Part shown: piece after piece, positions 17,532 through 28,115 of the stretch
Layout of the letters: the number at the start of each line of letters is the position of its first letter
Numbering within the stretch: position 1 is the first letter of the stretch
Source of the DNA: Thermoleophilia bacterium
GTDB lineage: Bacteria > Actinomycetota > Thermoleophilia > Gaiellales > Gaiellaceae
Direction: 5' to 3'
NCBI GenBank assembly: GCA_014534415.1
Contig: JACVRM010000002.1
Location: forward strand, 1 to 34,487
Length of the DNA: 34,487 bases
The notes under the pieces: model-generated
The model's database searches: none
What the model saw: only the letters and a program-made list of their open reading frames with translations
What the model was told of the DNA's origin: nothing
Program-made: the position numbers and the translations under genes

Positions 17532-19088
17532 GTGGCTGCTCTCCAGACCGACGTGCTGGTCATCGGAGGCGGCTCCACGGGCGCGGGCGTGGCGCGTGAC
17601 GCCGCGATGCGCGGGCTCGGCACGGTGCTCGTCGAGCGCCGCGATCTCGCGGACGGGACGACAGGCCGTTTTCACGGCCTGCTGCATTCAGGCGGCCGCT
17701 ACGTCGTCAAGGACCCGCCCGCCGCGCGCGAGTGCGTCCCCGAGAACGCGATCCTGCGTCGCATCGCGGCCGACTGCATCGAGGATACGGGCGGCCTGTT
17801 CGTGACCACGCCGCCGGACGACCCGGCGTACGCCGAGCAGTTCCTCGCCGGCTGCCGAGCGACCGGCGTACCCGTCGAGGAGCTACCGGTCGGCGAGGCG
17901 CTGCAGCGCGAGCCGCGCCTCAATCCGCGCATCTCTCGCGCGTTTCTGGTTCCGGATGCCGCGATCGACCCGTGGAAGACCGTGTGGGCGTGCGCGCGTT
18001 CCGCGCAGGCGTACGGAGCGCGCATTCTCACCTACCACCGAGTCGTCGACCTCGTACGCTCCGGCGACCGAGTCGTCGGCGCGCGGCTCGCCAACGACCT
18101 GACCGGCGAGGAGGTCGGGGTCGAGGCCGCGGTCGTCGTCAACGCGTCGGGCGCCTGGGCCGGGCAGATCGCGCGCATGGCGGGCTGCGACGTCGAGATC
18201 CAGCCCGGCAAGGGGATCATGATCGCGATGAACCACAGGCTCGTGCAGACGGTGATCAACCGCTGCAAGATGCCGGCAGACGGCGACATCCTCGTCCCGA
18301 TCCGGACGGTCTCGGTGATCGGTACGACGGACGTGCGCGTGCCGGATCCCGACGAGGCCCCGGTCACGCAGGGCGAGGTCGAGCAGATGCTCGACGAGGG
18401 CGAGGTGCTCGTGCCGGGGTTCCGGCGCGCGCGTGCGCTCCGCGTCTGGGCCGGCGTGCGACCGCTCTTCCAGGAGACGAAGCCGGGGCTGGTGAGTGAC
18501 ACGCGTGACGTGAGCCGCTCGCACACGCTGCTCGACCACGCGAGGCGCGACGGTGTCGAAGGCCTCCTGACGATCACGGGCGGCAAGACGACGACGTTCC
18601 GGCTAATGGCGGAGGTGACCGTGGATGCCGTTTGCGAGCACCTCGGCGTGAAGCGGCCCTGCCGGACACACGAGGAGTCGCTGCCCGGCTCGCAGGACGG
18701 AGGCCACTACTGGCTCGGCGCGCGACTGGCGTCGCGCGAGCCGGTGCCGCGCTCGGAACAGATCGTCTGCGAGTGCGAGCTGATCACGCGCCGGAAGCTC
18801 GAGGAAGCGATCGACCGCCGCCGTACCGTCAACCTCGACGACATCCGCCGCACCCTGCGCCTGGGCATGGGCCCCTGCCAGGGCGGCTTTTGCATCTACC
18901 GCGCCACGGGCATCCTGCACGCGCGTCACGGCGTCGACGCGGAGACCGCCAACGGCTCGCTGCTCTCGTTTCTCCAGGAGCGGTGGAAGGGCGTGCATCC
19001 GATCCTGTACGGCGACCAGCTGCGTCAGGCGCACCTCGACGACTGGATCTTCCAGGGCGTCCTCAATGTGCGCGAGCTGGCGCGGTGA
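17532..19088 (+). CDS. glpA: Anaerobic glycerol-3-phosphate dehydrogenase subunit A (FAD, C-terminal BFD-like domain)
   Basis: TDVLVIGGGSTGAGVARDAAMRGLGTVLVERRDLADGTTGRFHGLLHSGGRYVVKD; C-terminal CECELITRRKLEEAI...GMGPCQGGFC. Start inferred at GTG 17532. Confidence 0.92.
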   Translation: MAALQTDVLVIGGGSTGAGVARDAAMRGLGTVLVERRDLADGTTGRFHGLLHSGGRYVVKDPPAARECVPENAILRRIAADCIEDTGGLFVTTPPDDPAYAEQFLAGCRATGVPVEELPVGEALQREPRLNPRISRAFLVPDAAIDPWKTVWACARSAQAYGARILTYHRVVDLVRSGDRVVGARLANDLTGEEVGVEAAVVVNASGAWAGQIARMAGCDVEIQPGKGIMIAMNHRLVQTVINRCKMPADGDILVPIRTVSVIGTTDVRVPDPDEAPVTQGEVEQMLDEGEVLVPGFRRARALRVWAGVRPLFQETKPGLVSDTRDVSRSHTLLDHARRDGVEGLLTITGGKTTTFRLMAEVTVDAVCEHLGVKRPCRTHEESLPGSQDGGHYWLGARLASREPVPRSEQIVCECELITRRKLEEAIDRRRTVNLDDIRRTLRLGMGPCQGGFCIYRATGILHARHGVDAETANGSLLSFLQERWKGVHPILYGDQLRQAHLDDWIFQGVLNVRELAR

Positions 19089-20329
19089 CGTACGACGCGG
19101 TGGTCGTCGGCATCGGCGTGGCGGGCCTGACGGCTGCGCTTCGGCTCGCCGAGCACGGCCGGCGCGTCCTCGTGGTGGCCAAAGGCGTGGGCTCTACGCA
19201 CCTCGCTCCCGGCCGCCTCGACATTCTGGGCTACGCGGCCGGCGGACAACGGATCGAGCGGCCCGCCGCTGCGCTCGGCGCCTTTCTCGCGGAGCGCCCC
19301 GACCATCCCTATGCGCGCGTCGGTGCCCGCACGCTCTCCGAGTCCGCCGAGTGGTTTCGTGCGCGGCTGGGCTACGTCGGCTCGGCCGACGAGAACTTCT
19401 TGCTGCCGACCGCGCTCGGAGCTGTCAAACCGACCGCCGTCGTACCGCCCAGTGCGGTGGGCGGCGATCTGCGTACGGGCGGGCGCTTCTTGATCGTCGG
19501 CCTCCAGGGGCTCAAGGACTTCTTTCCGGCGCTCTGCGCGGCCAACCTTCAGAACGCCGCGCCGGTGCGCGCGCGCGCCGTCGAGCTGCACCCGCCGCTC
19601 GGCGGCGAGCATGACGTGAATGGACTCGGCTTTGCCGGTCGCTTCGAGGACGAGCCGTTCCGCGAAGCGGTCGTTCGTGAGCTGCGCATCACGTTCGCTC
19701 CCGGCGAGCGGGTCGGCTTCCCGGCCGTCCTCGGGCTGCGCGAAGCGGAAGGCGTCTGGCGCGAGCTTGAGGAGCGCGTGCGTACGCGGGTGTTCGAGAT
19801 ACCGACGCTGCCTCCCTCGGTGCCCGGGATCCGCATGTTCGAGTCGCTCCGCTCCGCGCTGCGCGCGGCGGGGGCGCGCATCGTTGTCGGCGACGCCGTC
19901 GTCCGCGCGCGCACGAGTGGGCGGAGAGTCGAGGCAGTCGTCGCCGAGGCGGCGGGGCGCACCGTCGAGTACAGCGGGGAAAGCTTCGTGCTCGCGACCG
20001 GCGGCTTCGCGTCGGGCGGGCTGGAGCTCGGCTCGGACGGAGCGGCGCGCGAGACCGTTCTCGGGTTGCCGATCGCCGGCTTGCCGCCGCACGGCGAGCG
20101 TTTCTCGCCGGAGTACCTGGGCGTGCAGCCGTTCGCCCGCGCCGGGCTGGCGGTCGACGAGCGACTCCGTCCGCTCGGCGAGGACGGCAACGTCGCCTAC
20201 GAGAACCTGTACGCGGCGGGCGCGACGCTCGGCGGCGCCGAGCCCTGGCGGGAAGCGTCGGGCGAGGGAATCAGCGTGGCCACGGGCTTTGCGGCCGCCG
20301 AGGCGATCGTCCAGAGTACGGCCCGATGA
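19085..20329 (+). CDS. glpB: Anaerobic glycerol-3-phosphate dehydrogenase subunit B
   Basis: YDAVVVGIGVAGLTAALRLAEHGRRVLVVAKGVGSTHLAPGRLDILGY; GTGA overlap with glpA; between glpA and glpC. Confidence 0.88.
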   Translation: MTYDAVVVGIGVAGLTAALRLAEHGRRVLVVAKGVGSTHLAPGRLDILGYAAGGQRIERPAAALGAFLAERPDHPYARVGARTLSESAEWFRARLGYVGSADENFLLPTALGAVKPTAVVPPSAVGGDLRTGGRFLIVGLQGLKDFFPALCAANLQNAAPVRARAVELHPPLGGEHDVNGLGFAGRFEDEPFREAVVRELRITFAPGERVGFPAVLGLREAEGVWRELEERVRTRVFEIPTLPPSVPGIRMFESLRSALRAAGARIVVGDAVVRARTSGRRVEAVVAEAAGRTVEYSGESFVLATGGFASGGLELGSDGAARETVLGLPIAGLPPHGERFSPEYLGVQPFARAGLAVDERLRPLGEDGNVAYENLYAAGATLGGAEPWREASGEGISVATGFAAAEAIVQSTAR

Positions 20330-21525
20330 GCAGCGTTCGCGAGACGCTCGACCACTGTGTCAAGTGCACGATCTGCGAGACGTTCTGCCCGTACTCCAAG
20401 GCGACGCCGCTGTTCCCCGGACCGAAGTACGTCGGCCCGCAGGCGGAGCGCTTCCGCGGGACGGAGGGCTCCCCGGACTACTCGCTCGACTACTGCTCGG
20501 GGTGCGGCATCTGCACGCAGGTGTGCCCTCAGGGCGTGAAGATCGCGGAGATCAACTCGCAGGCCCGCGCCGAGCTCTGGGAGGAGCGCGGCATTCCGCT
20601 CCGGAACCGTATCGTTGCCCGTCCGAGCGTTACGGGGGCACTCGGCACGCCCGTCGCGCCGCTGGCAAACCTGACGCTGCGCGCGCGTCCGGCGCGCTGG
20701 GCGCTCGAGCGCACGCTCGGCATCGACCGGCGTGCGCCGCTGCCGCGCTTCGCGGGGCGCACGTTCCAGGCCTGGGCTCGGCGCAGGCGGGGCCCGCAAG
20801 CCGCGAGCGGCACGGTCGCCTACTTCCACGGCTGCAGCACGAACTACTACGAGCCCGAGACGGGCGAGCGTGTCGTGGAACTGCTCGAGCACAACGGCTT
20901 CCGCGTGGTCGTGCCGCGCCAGGGCTGCTGCGGTCTGCCTCTCCAGTCGAACGGAGACTTCCCGGCGGCGCGCCGGTACGCCAGCCGTCTCGCCGCAACG
21001 CTCGACGCCGCCGGGGAGGGGGCACCGATCGTCTCCAACTCGACGAGCTGCAGCCTGATGCTGAAGCGCGAGGCGCTCGAGATCCTCGAGGTCGACGACG
21101 AGGCGCTGCGGCGGGTCAGCGAGCGGACGTACGACGTCTGCGAGTTCCTGCTCGGCCTCCACGAGCGCGGCGAGCTGCGCACGGACTTCCAGCCGCTGCC
21201 GCTCACCGTGCCGTACCACGCTCCCTGCCAGCAGCGCGGCCACGGCATCGGCAAGCCGGCGCTCGACCTGCTCGCGCTCATTCCCGAGCTCCGCCTCGTC
21301 GAGCTGGACGCGGCCTGCTGCGGGATCGCCGGCACGTACGGCCTCAAGCGCGAGAAGTACGAGATCTCGATGCGGGTCGGCGAGGAGCTCTTCGCGCAGG
21401 TCCGCGACGCCGAGCCAGACCTGACGGCCTGCGACAGCGAGACGTGCCGCTGGCAGATCACGCACGGGACGGGCGTCCCGAGCGTGCACCCGGTCGAGCT
21501 CCTGCACCGCGCCTACGGCCTGTAA
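20326..21525 (+). CDS. glpC: Anaerobic glycerol-3-phosphate dehydrogenase subunit C (Fe-S, CCG domains)
   Basis: CVKCTICETFCPYSKATPLFPGPKYVGPQAERFR, CSGCGICTQVCPQGVKI, two CCG-type motifs (GCCGLPLQSNGDF, ACCGIAGTYGLK). Confidence 0.94.
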   Translation: MSSVRETLDHCVKCTICETFCPYSKATPLFPGPKYVGPQAERFRGTEGSPDYSLDYCSGCGICTQVCPQGVKIAEINSQARAELWEERGIPLRNRIVARPSVTGALGTPVAPLANLTLRARPARWALERTLGIDRRAPLPRFAGRTFQAWARRRRGPQAASGTVAYFHGCSTNYYEPETGERVVELLEHNGFRVVVPRQGCCGLPLQSNGDFPAARRYASRLAATLDAAGEGAPIVSNSTSCSLMLKREALEILEVDDEALRRVSERTYDVCEFLLGLHERGELRTDFQPLPLTVPYHAPCQQRGHGIGKPALDLLALIPELRLVELDAACCGIAGTYGLKREKYEISMRVGEELFAQVRDAEPDLTACDSETCRWQITHGTGVPSVHPVELLHRAYGL

Positions 21526-21531
21526 CGCGCC

Positions 21532-24024
21532 ATGGTCGGCATCGTCCTCGTCTCGCACAGCGCCGCGCTCGCGGAAGGCGTGGCGGAGCTCGCTCGCGGC
21601 ATGGCCGGCGACGTGGCCGTCGAGGCGGCGGGCGGGCTGGACACGCAGGAGCCCGCGCTCGGCACCGATGCGGCGCGCGTGCTGGCGGCCGTCGAGCGGG
21701 CGGACACGGGCGACGGCGCGCTCGTGCTCATGGACCTGGGTAGCGCCGTGCTGTCTGCCGAGCTGGCGCTCGACTTCCTTCCTGAGGACCGGCGCGCGCG
21801 AGTGCTCCTCTCGGCGGCGCCGCTCGTGGAGGGCGCAGTCGCCGCCGCCGTCGCCGCGCAGGCCGGCGCGCCGCTCGAGCAGGTCGCGGCCGAGGCCCGA
21901 GGCGGGCTCGCGCCGAAGGCGGCGCACCTCGGTGAAGAGCCGGCGGAGGCGGCGCCCGTCTCTCCCGCGCGGAGCACGCACGAGCTGCGGCTCGACGTGC
22001 GAAACCGGCTCGGACTGCACGCGCGGCCGGCCGCGCGCTTCGTGCGCACCGCCGCCGGCTTCGACGCCGACGTGACGGTCGTCAACGTCACGACCGGACG
22101 CGGGCCGGCCAGCGCACGCAGCCTCAATGCGCTGGCCACCCTGGGGGTGCGGCAGGGACACCAGATCGCCGTCGCGGCGAGCGGGCCGGATGCGGAACGC
22201 GTCCTGGACGCACTCCGCGCGCTCGCCGAGCGCGACTTCGACGATCTCGAGGACGAGCTTCCGGCGGCTCCCGTCGTGGCGCGGGTGGCGCCGTCGGCGG
22301 CTCGCCGCGACGGCGCGCTGGCCGGCCTGCCGGTCTCGCCTGGCACGGCCGTCGGTGAAGTCGCGCGACTGCGGGTCGAGCTCCCACCCGCGCCGTTGGA
22401 TCCCGCGCAGGACCGCGACGCCGAGCTCGTCGCGCTCGACGTGGCGCTCGCGAACGCACGTCGCGAGATCACGACGGCTCGCGACAGCGTCGCGGTCCGC
22501 GCGTCGGCGCAACAGGCCGCGATCTTCGACGCGCACCTGCTGCTCCTCGAAGACGAGGCGCTCGTCGGTGCGGCGCGACGCCGCGTCGCCGAGGACGGCG
22601 TCCGCGCCGCGCGCGCGTGGGAGCTCGCACTGGCCGACGCCGAAGCCGCCTGGGACGCGGTGGACGATCCGTACCTGCGCGAGCGCGCGGGCGACGTCCG
22701 CGCCGTCGGGCGGCATGTGCTCGCGCACCTGCTCGGCGTCCAGGCTGCGCCCGTTGCGGCCGCGGGCGTCGTGGTCGCGCCCGATCTCACGCCGGCGGAA
22801 ACGGCCACGCTCGACCCCGGCTCCGTGCGCGGCATTGCGACGGCGTACGGGGGTCCGACCTCGCACAGCGCCATCCTCGCGCGCTCGCTCGGCGTGCCGG
22901 CGGTCGCCGGTCTGGGTGCCGAGCTGCTCGAGCTGGCGGAGGGCACGGTCGTGGCTCTGGACGGCGACGAGGGCCTTCTCATTCCCGACCCGCCGCCCGG
23001 CGTGACGGCGGCGTTCGAGGCGCGGGCCGTGGCTCGCGCGGAGCGTCAGCGCTCGCTGCGTGATGCGGCCCAGCAGCCGGCGCGGACGCTCGACGGAACG
23101 CACGTCGAGGTCGCCGCCAACGTCGGCTCGGAGGCCGATGCCGCAGCCGCGCTGGCGGCCGGCGCCGACGCCGTCGGACTGCTGCGGACCGAGTTCCTGT
23201 TCGTGGGACGCTCGGCGATGCCCGACGAACTCGAGCAGGCAGCCGCCTACGGGGCGGTGGCGCGCGCGCTGGACGGCCGGCCGGTCGTCCTGCGCACTCT
23301 CGACGTCGGTGCCGACAAGCCGCTCCCGTACGTCGAGCAGCAGCCCGAGGCGAACCCGTTCCTCGGAACGCGCGGCATCCGGCTCGCGCTCGCACGGCCG
23401 GAGCTGCTGACGACGCAGCTGCGCGCGCTGCTGCGGGCTGCGGCCGACCACCGCTTCCGCGTCATGTTTCCGATGGTCGCCTCGCTCGCCGAGTACCGCG
23501 AGGCGGTCGCGCTGCTCGCGCGCTGCCGGGACGAGCTCGCCGCCGAAGGGACGGTCACGGGCGAGGTCGAGGTGGGCGTGATGGTGGAGGTGCCGGCCGC
23601 CGCGCTGACGGCCGGAGCCTTCGCGCGAGAGGTCGACTTCTTCTCGATCGGAACGAACGACCTCTCCCAGTACACCGCCGCGGCAGAGCGCGGCAACCCC
23701 AACGTCGCGGCGCTCGCCGACGCGCTCACCCCGCCCGTCCTGCGGCTGATCGCCCTCGTCGGCGATGCGGCTGAGCGGCACGGGCGCTGGGCCGGTGTGT
23801 GCGGCGAGCTCGCCGCCGACCCGGCCGCCGTGCCCGTGCTCCTCGGGCTCGGCGTCCGCGAGCTCAGCGTCGCGCCGCCGTTCGTGGCCGCCGTCAAGGA
23901 CGCCGTTCGCGCCGTCGACCTCGACGAGGCGCGACGCCTCGCGGCCGCGGCCCTCGAGCTCGACTCGGCGCACGCGGTGCGCGAGCTCGTCGCGCGCCGG
24001 ACGCGGGAGGCCGCGCCGGCATGA
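21532..24024 (+). CDS. dhaM: DhaM-HPr-Enzyme I fusion (PTS-dependent dihydroxyacetone phosphotransferase subunit)
   Basis: DhaM EIIA (IVLVSHSAALAEG, LVLMDLGSAVLSAE), HPr (VRNRLGLHARPAARFV), EI (GGPTSHSAILARSLGVPAV, SIGTNDLSQYTAAAERGNPNVA, GVCGELAADP). Confidence 0.95.
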   Translation: MVGIVLVSHSAALAEGVAELARGMAGDVAVEAAGGLDTQEPALGTDAARVLAAVERADTGDGALVLMDLGSAVLSAELALDFLPEDRRARVLLSAAPLVEGAVAAAVAAQAGAPLEQVAAEARGGLAPKAAHLGEEPAEAAPVSPARSTHELRLDVRNRLGLHARPAARFVRTAAGFDADVTVVNVTTGRGPASARSLNALATLGVRQGHQIAVAASGPDAERVLDALRALAERDFDDLEDELPAAPVVARVAPSAARRDGALAGLPVSPGTAVGEVARLRVELPPAPLDPAQDRDAELVALDVALANARREITTARDSVAVRASAQQAAIFDAHLLLLEDEALVGAARRRVAEDGVRAARAWELALADAEAAWDAVDDPYLRERAGDVRAVGRHVLAHLLGVQAAPVAAAGVVVAPDLTPAETATLDPGSVRGIATAYGGPTSHSAILARSLGVPAVAGLGAELLELAEGTVVALDGDEGLLIPDPPPGVTAAFEARAVARAERQRSLRDAAQQPARTLDGTHVEVAANVGSEADAAAALAAGADAVGLLRTEFLFVGRSAMPDELEQAAAYGAVARALDGRPVVLRTLDVGADKPLPYVEQQPEANPFLGTRGIRLALARPELLTTQLRALLRAAADHRFRVMFPMVASLAEYREAVALLARCRDELAAEGTVTGEVEVGVMVEVPAAALTAGAFAREVDFFSIGTNDLSQYTAAAERGNPNVAALADALTPPVLRLIALVGDAAERHGRWAGVCGELAADPAAVPVLLGLGVRELSVAPPFVAAVKDAVRAVDLDEARRLAAAALELDSAHAVRELVARRTREAAPA

Positions 24025-24052
24025 GCAGGATGCAGTCCCCTCTGGAGCGATC

Positions 24053-24616
24053 GTGAGCGGCGCCTCGTTGCTCGTCCGGCTGACCTCGCTTCGCATCGCG
24101 CTCGTCCCGGCGGTCATGGGGCTGATCCTTCTCGAGGGCGACTGGACTCACTGGGAGCCGGTCGCCGCGGCCGTCTTCGCGGCCGCCGCAGCAACGGACT
24201 TCCTGGACGGGTACCTCGCGCGCAGATGGCAAGTCACGTCTGCGCTCGGCTCGTTTCTGGATACGACCGCCGACAAGCTGCTGGTCTCCGGCGCCCTCAT
24301 CGCACTCGTCGCGGTCGACCGGACGTCCGCGTGGATCGCGATGGTCGTCGTCGGCCGCGAGCTCGTCATTCTCGCGCTGCGCGGAATGGTCGCCTCGGAG
24401 GGCTCCTGGCTCGAGCCGTCCGTCTGGGGAAAGCTGAAGACGAACGTCCAGTTCGTCGCCGTCCTCCTCGCCGTCCTGCGGCCCGGCGAGCCGCTCGGCC
24501 CGCTCTACCTGGACGAGTGGGTGATGCTGGCCGCCGCGTTCGTGACGGTCATGTCGGCCGTCGAGTACCTGACGCGCTTCGCGGGGGTGCTCGGCTCGGC
24601 GGGTTCGTCGCGGTAG
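24053..24616 (+). CDS. pgsA: CDP-alcohol phosphatidyltransferase (PgsA-like)
   Basis: Motif DFLDGYLARRWQVTSALGSFLDTTADKLL; multiple TM segments. Confidence 0.88.
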   Translation: MSGASLLVRLTSLRIALVPAVMGLILLEGDWTHWEPVAAAVFAAAAATDFLDGYLARRWQVTSALGSFLDTTADKLLVSGALIALVAVDRTSAWIAMVVVGRELVILALRGMVASEGSWLEPSVWGKLKTNVQFVAVLLAVLRPGEPLGPLYLDEWVMLAAAFVTVMSAVEYLTRFAGVLGSAGSSR

Positions 24617-24634
24617 GCGAGTACGATTCGACGG

Positions 24635-26146
24635 ATGGCCGCCGCGTCCGGACGCCGCGTGAGCCGTGCCGGCCGAGTGGCCGCTCTCTGTGCGCTCTCC
24701 GTCGTGTTCGTCGCCTGCAGCGGCGGCGACGACGGCGACGCCCCGGCCCTTCCGGAGGCGGCCACGCTCGCGCCGGCGGACACGGCGTTCTTCATCTCGG
24801 TGGAGACGGATTTCGACGGCGAGCGGTGGCAGCAGGCCGAGGCGCTGCTCGAAGAGTTCCCGGACGGCGACGAGCTGCTCGGCACGATCCAGGACGAGCT
24901 CGAGGCAGAGGACGTCGACTTCGAGCGGGACGTCAAGCCGGCGCTCGGGCCGGAGGTCGGCGTCGCCGGCTTCGATCTGCCGGCCGACGAGCCGCCGGTC
25001 GTGGTCTACACCAAGCCGCCCGACCGGGCCAAGTTCGACGCCCTCCTCGAGAAGTCGAGCGACGACGAGGAGGTCGTCACGCGCGAGGTCGACGGCTGGG
25101 TCGTGGCGGCGGAGAACCAGGCGGACCTCGACCGGTTCCTCGCAGGCCGCGAGGAGGGCAGCCTGGCCGATCAGGACGACTTCCGAGACGCGCTCGAAGC
25201 CGTGGAAGAGGACGCGCTTGTCTTCACTTACTTCGGCGGGCGGGGGGTCCAGGAGGCGTTCAACGAGGGACTCGAAGACGAGGGTGCGCCCAGGTCGCTC
25301 ACCGCGAAGCTCGGCGCTTTCCGCTCGCTCGTCTCGTCGACGACGGCCGAGGAAGACGGCGTGCGCTTCGACTCGTTCGCCACGTACGACGGCGAGCTCG
25401 GAGTCGGCTCGTACACGCCGGAGCTCGCGGAGACGCTGCCTGCGCAGCCGCTCTTCTACTCCTCGGTCGCGAATCTCGACGAGCCTGCGCGAAAGCTGCT
25501 CGAGGTCGTGCGGGAGACGATCCCGGGGTTCAGCCGGCAGCTCCGGCAGGCAGAGGCCGCGCTCGGCTTCTCGGTCGAGGACGACCTGATCGCGCTGCTC
25601 GACGGCGAGAGCGCGCTCGCTGTCTACGCGAACGACGGCGGCGAGCTGCCGGTGGTCGTCGACTACGTCCTCGACGTCGACGACGAGGCGAAGGCGCGCC
25701 GCCTGATGCAGCGGTTCGGCGGACTGCTCGAGCTCGCCGAGAGCGGCCGCTCGGTCAAGACGAAGGTCGGCGAGCTGGACGCGACCCGGCTGGAGTTCAC
25801 CGACGAGGATTTCTCGCTCTACTGGGCCGTGTTCGACGGCAAGCTCGCAATCTCGACGGAGGGCGAGCGCGGGCTGGGCGCCTTGCGGGGCGAGAGGGCG
25901 CGGCTCGCCGACGACGACGCGTACACCGCCGCGCTCGACGGGGCGGGCGCGCCGGACGACGTGGCGGCCGTCGTCTACTCGGATCTGGCGACGGCGATTC
26001 CGTACTTCATCGAGGTCGCCGAGGACGAGGGCGACGACGTCGACGCGAAGACGCGGCGCAATCTCGAACCGCTCAAGTCGTTCGTCGCGTACGCGACGGA
26101 GGAGGACACCGGCCTGCGCGTCGCCGGGTTCGTCGGCATCGAGTAG
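24635..26146 (+). CDS. DUF3352-like lipoprotein
   Basis: Lipobox-like [13 protein letters not shown] after a signal peptide; [36 protein letters not shown] typical of DUF3352. Confidence 0.75.
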   Translation: MAAASGRRVSRAGRVAALCALSVVFVACSGGDDGDAPALPEAATLAPADTAFFISVETDFDGERWQQAEALLEEFPDGDELLGTIQDELEAEDVDFERDVKPALGPEVGVAGFDLPADEPPVVVYTKPPDRAKFDALLEKSSDDEEVVTREVDGWVVAAENQADLDRFLAGREEGSLADQDDFRDALEAVEEDALVFTYFGGRGVQEAFNEGLEDEGAPRSLTAKLGAFRSLVSSTTAEEDGVRFDSFATYDGELGVGSYTPELAETLPAQPLFYSSVANLDEPARKLLEVVRETIPGFSRQLRQAEAALGFSVEDDLIALLDGESALAVYANDGGELPVVVDYVLDVDDEAKARRLMQRFGGLLELAESGRSVKTKVGELDATRLEFTDEDFSLYWAVFDGKLAISTEGERGLGALRGERARLADDDAYTAALDGAGAPDDVAAVVYSDLATAIPYFIEVAEDEGDDVDAKTRRNLEPLKSFVAYATEEDTGLRVAGFVGIE

Positions 26147-26156
26147 CGTTTTCGCC

Positions 26157-27407
26157 GTGTCCAGCCGCGAGTTCCTGTTCACGTCCGAGTCGGTGACGGA
26201 GGGTCATCCCGACAAGATGGCCGACCAGATCTCCGACTCGATCCTCGACGCCGTGCTCGAGCAGGACCCCGACGGTCGCGTCGCCTGCGAGACGCTGATC
26301 ACGACCGGGCTCGTCGTCGTCGCCGGCGAGATCACGACCGAGTGCTACGTGGACATACCGCGGCTCGTACGCCGCAAGGTACGCGAGATCGGCTATGACC
26401 GCGCGAAGTACGGCTTCGACGCCGAGACGTGCGGCATCGTGGTCGCGATCGACGAGCAGTCGCCCGACATCGCCCAGGGCGTCGACGCCTCGTACGAGAT
26501 CCAGCACGACCCGGGCGACGACGACCCGCTCGACCAGTTGGGCGCGGGTGACCAGGGGATGATGTTCGGCTACGCGACGCGCGAGACCGACGAGCTCATG
26601 CCGCTCCCGATCATGCTCGCGCACAGGATCTGCCGGCGGCTCGCCGAGGTGCGCAAGGCGGAGGTGCTGCCCTACCTGCGCCCCGACGGCAAGGCACAGG
26701 TGACCGTTCGCTACGAGGTCGACGCGGAGGGCCGGCAGACGCCGGTCGAGATCGAGCGGGTGCTCGTCTCGGTGCAGCACCGCGAGGGGCTCGACGCCGA
26801 CACGCTCATCAAGCCGGACGTGGCCGAGCACGTGCTCCACCCGATCCTGCCCGGCCACATGTACGACGACCGGCGCCTGCTCGGCGACAAGGAGTTCTTC
26901 TACTGCAACCCGACCGGCAAGTTCGTGGTCGGCGGGCCGATGGGGGACACGGGGCTGACGGGCCGCAAGATCATCGTCGACACGTACGGCGGTGCGGCGC
27001 GCCACGGCGGCGGCGCCTTCTCCGGGAAGGACCCGACCAAGGTCGACCGCTCGGGTGCGTACGCGGCCCGCTACGTCGCGAAGAACATCGTGGCCGCCCA
27101 GCTCGCCGATCGGTGCGAGGTCAACGTCGCGTACGCGATCGGCGTCGCGCATCCAGTGTCGGTCGCCGTGCGCACGTTCGGCACCGAGCGGATCTCGGTG
27201 GCGCGGATCGAGGAGCTGGTGGGCGAGCACTTCGACCTGCGGCCGGCCGCCATCCTGCGCGACCTCGACCTGCGCCGGCCGATCTACGCGAAGACCGCGG
27301 CGTACGGCCACTTCGGCCGCGACGACCACGACTTCACCTGGGAGCGCGTCGACAAGGCGGGCGCGCTGCGGGCGGCGGCTGGGCTCGAGGCGAAGACGCC
27401 GGCGTAG
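26157..27407 (+). CDS. metK: S-adenosylmethionine synthetase
   Basis: [67 protein letters not shown]. Confidence 0.97.
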   Translation: MSSREFLFTSESVTEGHPDKMADQISDSILDAVLEQDPDGRVACETLITTGLVVVAGEITTECYVDIPRLVRRKVREIGYDRAKYGFDAETCGIVVAIDEQSPDIAQGVDASYEIQHDPGDDDPLDQLGAGDQGMMFGYATRETDELMPLPIMLAHRICRRLAEVRKAEVLPYLRPDGKAQVTVRYEVDAEGRQTPVEIERVLVSVQHREGLDADTLIKPDVAEHVLHPILPGHMYDDRRLLGDKEFFYCNPTGKFVVGGPMGDTGLTGRKIIVDTYGGAARHGGGAFSGKDPTKVDRSGAYAARYVAKNIVAAQLADRCEVNVAYAIGVAHPVSVAVRTFGTERISVARIEELVGEHFDLRPAAILRDLDLRRPIYAKTAAYGHFGRDDHDFTWERVDKAGALRAAAGLEAKTPA

Positions 27408-27415
27408 GTAGCTCG

Positions 27416-27431
27416 CGGCGATGCTTCGCCG
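27416..27431. terminator. Short stem-loop between convergent metK and the 27440 gene
   Basis: CGGCGA-TGCT-TCGCCG. Confidence 0.35.
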
Positions 27432-27439
27432 GCCCCTGG

Positions 27440-27997
27440 TTAGGGCGCCGAGGCGGCTCGCAGACACCGGAGGAGTTGGCCCTCGGTGCGGGCGCTCGGG
27501 CAGATGCCCTCGCGAATCAGCAGCCGGCGTGACGAGCCACCGAGGCTCAGCGCTACCCGGGGTGGGAACGCGCGGAGTTGGTGCGTTCGTGTCGTCGACA
27601 CCGCGGAGCCGGCCTGCCTCTCGGCCGGCGAGAAGGAGGGCCCGACGCGGACCCATGCGTTCCGCAGCACGCGCAGCTCGTACGCCGCGTCTCCGAACAC
27701 TGCGACGCGATATGGCGCATCGGCCGTGATGGTCGGGGACGCGGTAGTGGGAGCGCGCAGACGGAGATCGTCGTCGGAGGCCAGCCAGTCGCGGCCGACG
27801 ACGACGATGACGGCTACCAGGCCAGTCGCCGCCGCGACGAAGAGTCCGTCTCGCAGCACCTTCCGGATCACGCGTGGGTCGGCCGGATCGTCCAGCGCCT
27901 GCTTGCCCAGGCGGAAGCCCCGCTTGAAGTCCGCTTTCGCGGTGCGGAGCCGTGCCGCGAGCCCGTCGTCCGGTCGCTCCTCGCGGCTCAACGTCAC
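27440..27997 (-). CDS. Hypothetical single-TM protein
   Basis: GTG ORF with hydrophilic N-terminus, TM segment GLFVAAATGLVAVIVVVG and extracytoplasmic C-terminus; preferred over the Arg/Ser-rich plus-strand ORF. Confidence 0.6.
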   Translation of the reverse strand: MTLSREERPDDGLAARLRTAKADFKRGFRLGKQALDDPADPRVIRKVLRDGLFVAAATGLVAVIVVVGRDWLASDDDLRLRAPTTASPTITADAPYRVAVFGDAAYELRVLRNAWVRVGPSFSPAERQAGSAVSTTRTHQLRAFPPRVALSLGGSSRRLLIREGICPSARTEGQLLRCLRAASAP

Positions 27998-28066
27998 TGC
28001 CTCGAGTCAGCGCGGAAAGCCGGTGAGCCCCTGCCGCGTCTCAGGCGAGGCCCGTCGACCCGCGGA

Positions 28067-28115
28067 AAGAAGACGCTTCTTCATCGGCGCGCGCTGAGTG
28101 TAGCCGCGCGCCGAT
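28067..28115. repeat. Two adjacent inverted repeats
   Basis: AAGAAG-ACG-CTTCTT (28067-28081) and ATCGGCGCGCG-N11-CGCGCGCCGAT (28083-28115). Confidence 0.6.

Noticed and set aside
19620-21743. 707-aa plus-strand ORF
   Set aside because: Out-of-frame shadow of glpB/glpC with Arg/Ser-rich low-complexity translation.
20197-24117. 1306-aa minus-strand ORF
   Set aside because: Antisense to glpC and the DhaM-HPr-EI gene, which have strong family motifs; Arg/Ala/Asp-rich translation typical of high-GC antisense frames.
23894-26182. 762-aa minus-strand ORF and 24226..26196 plus-strand 656-aa ORF
   Set aside because: Shadows of pgsA and the DUF3352-like gene; low-complexity Arg/Gly/Ala translations.
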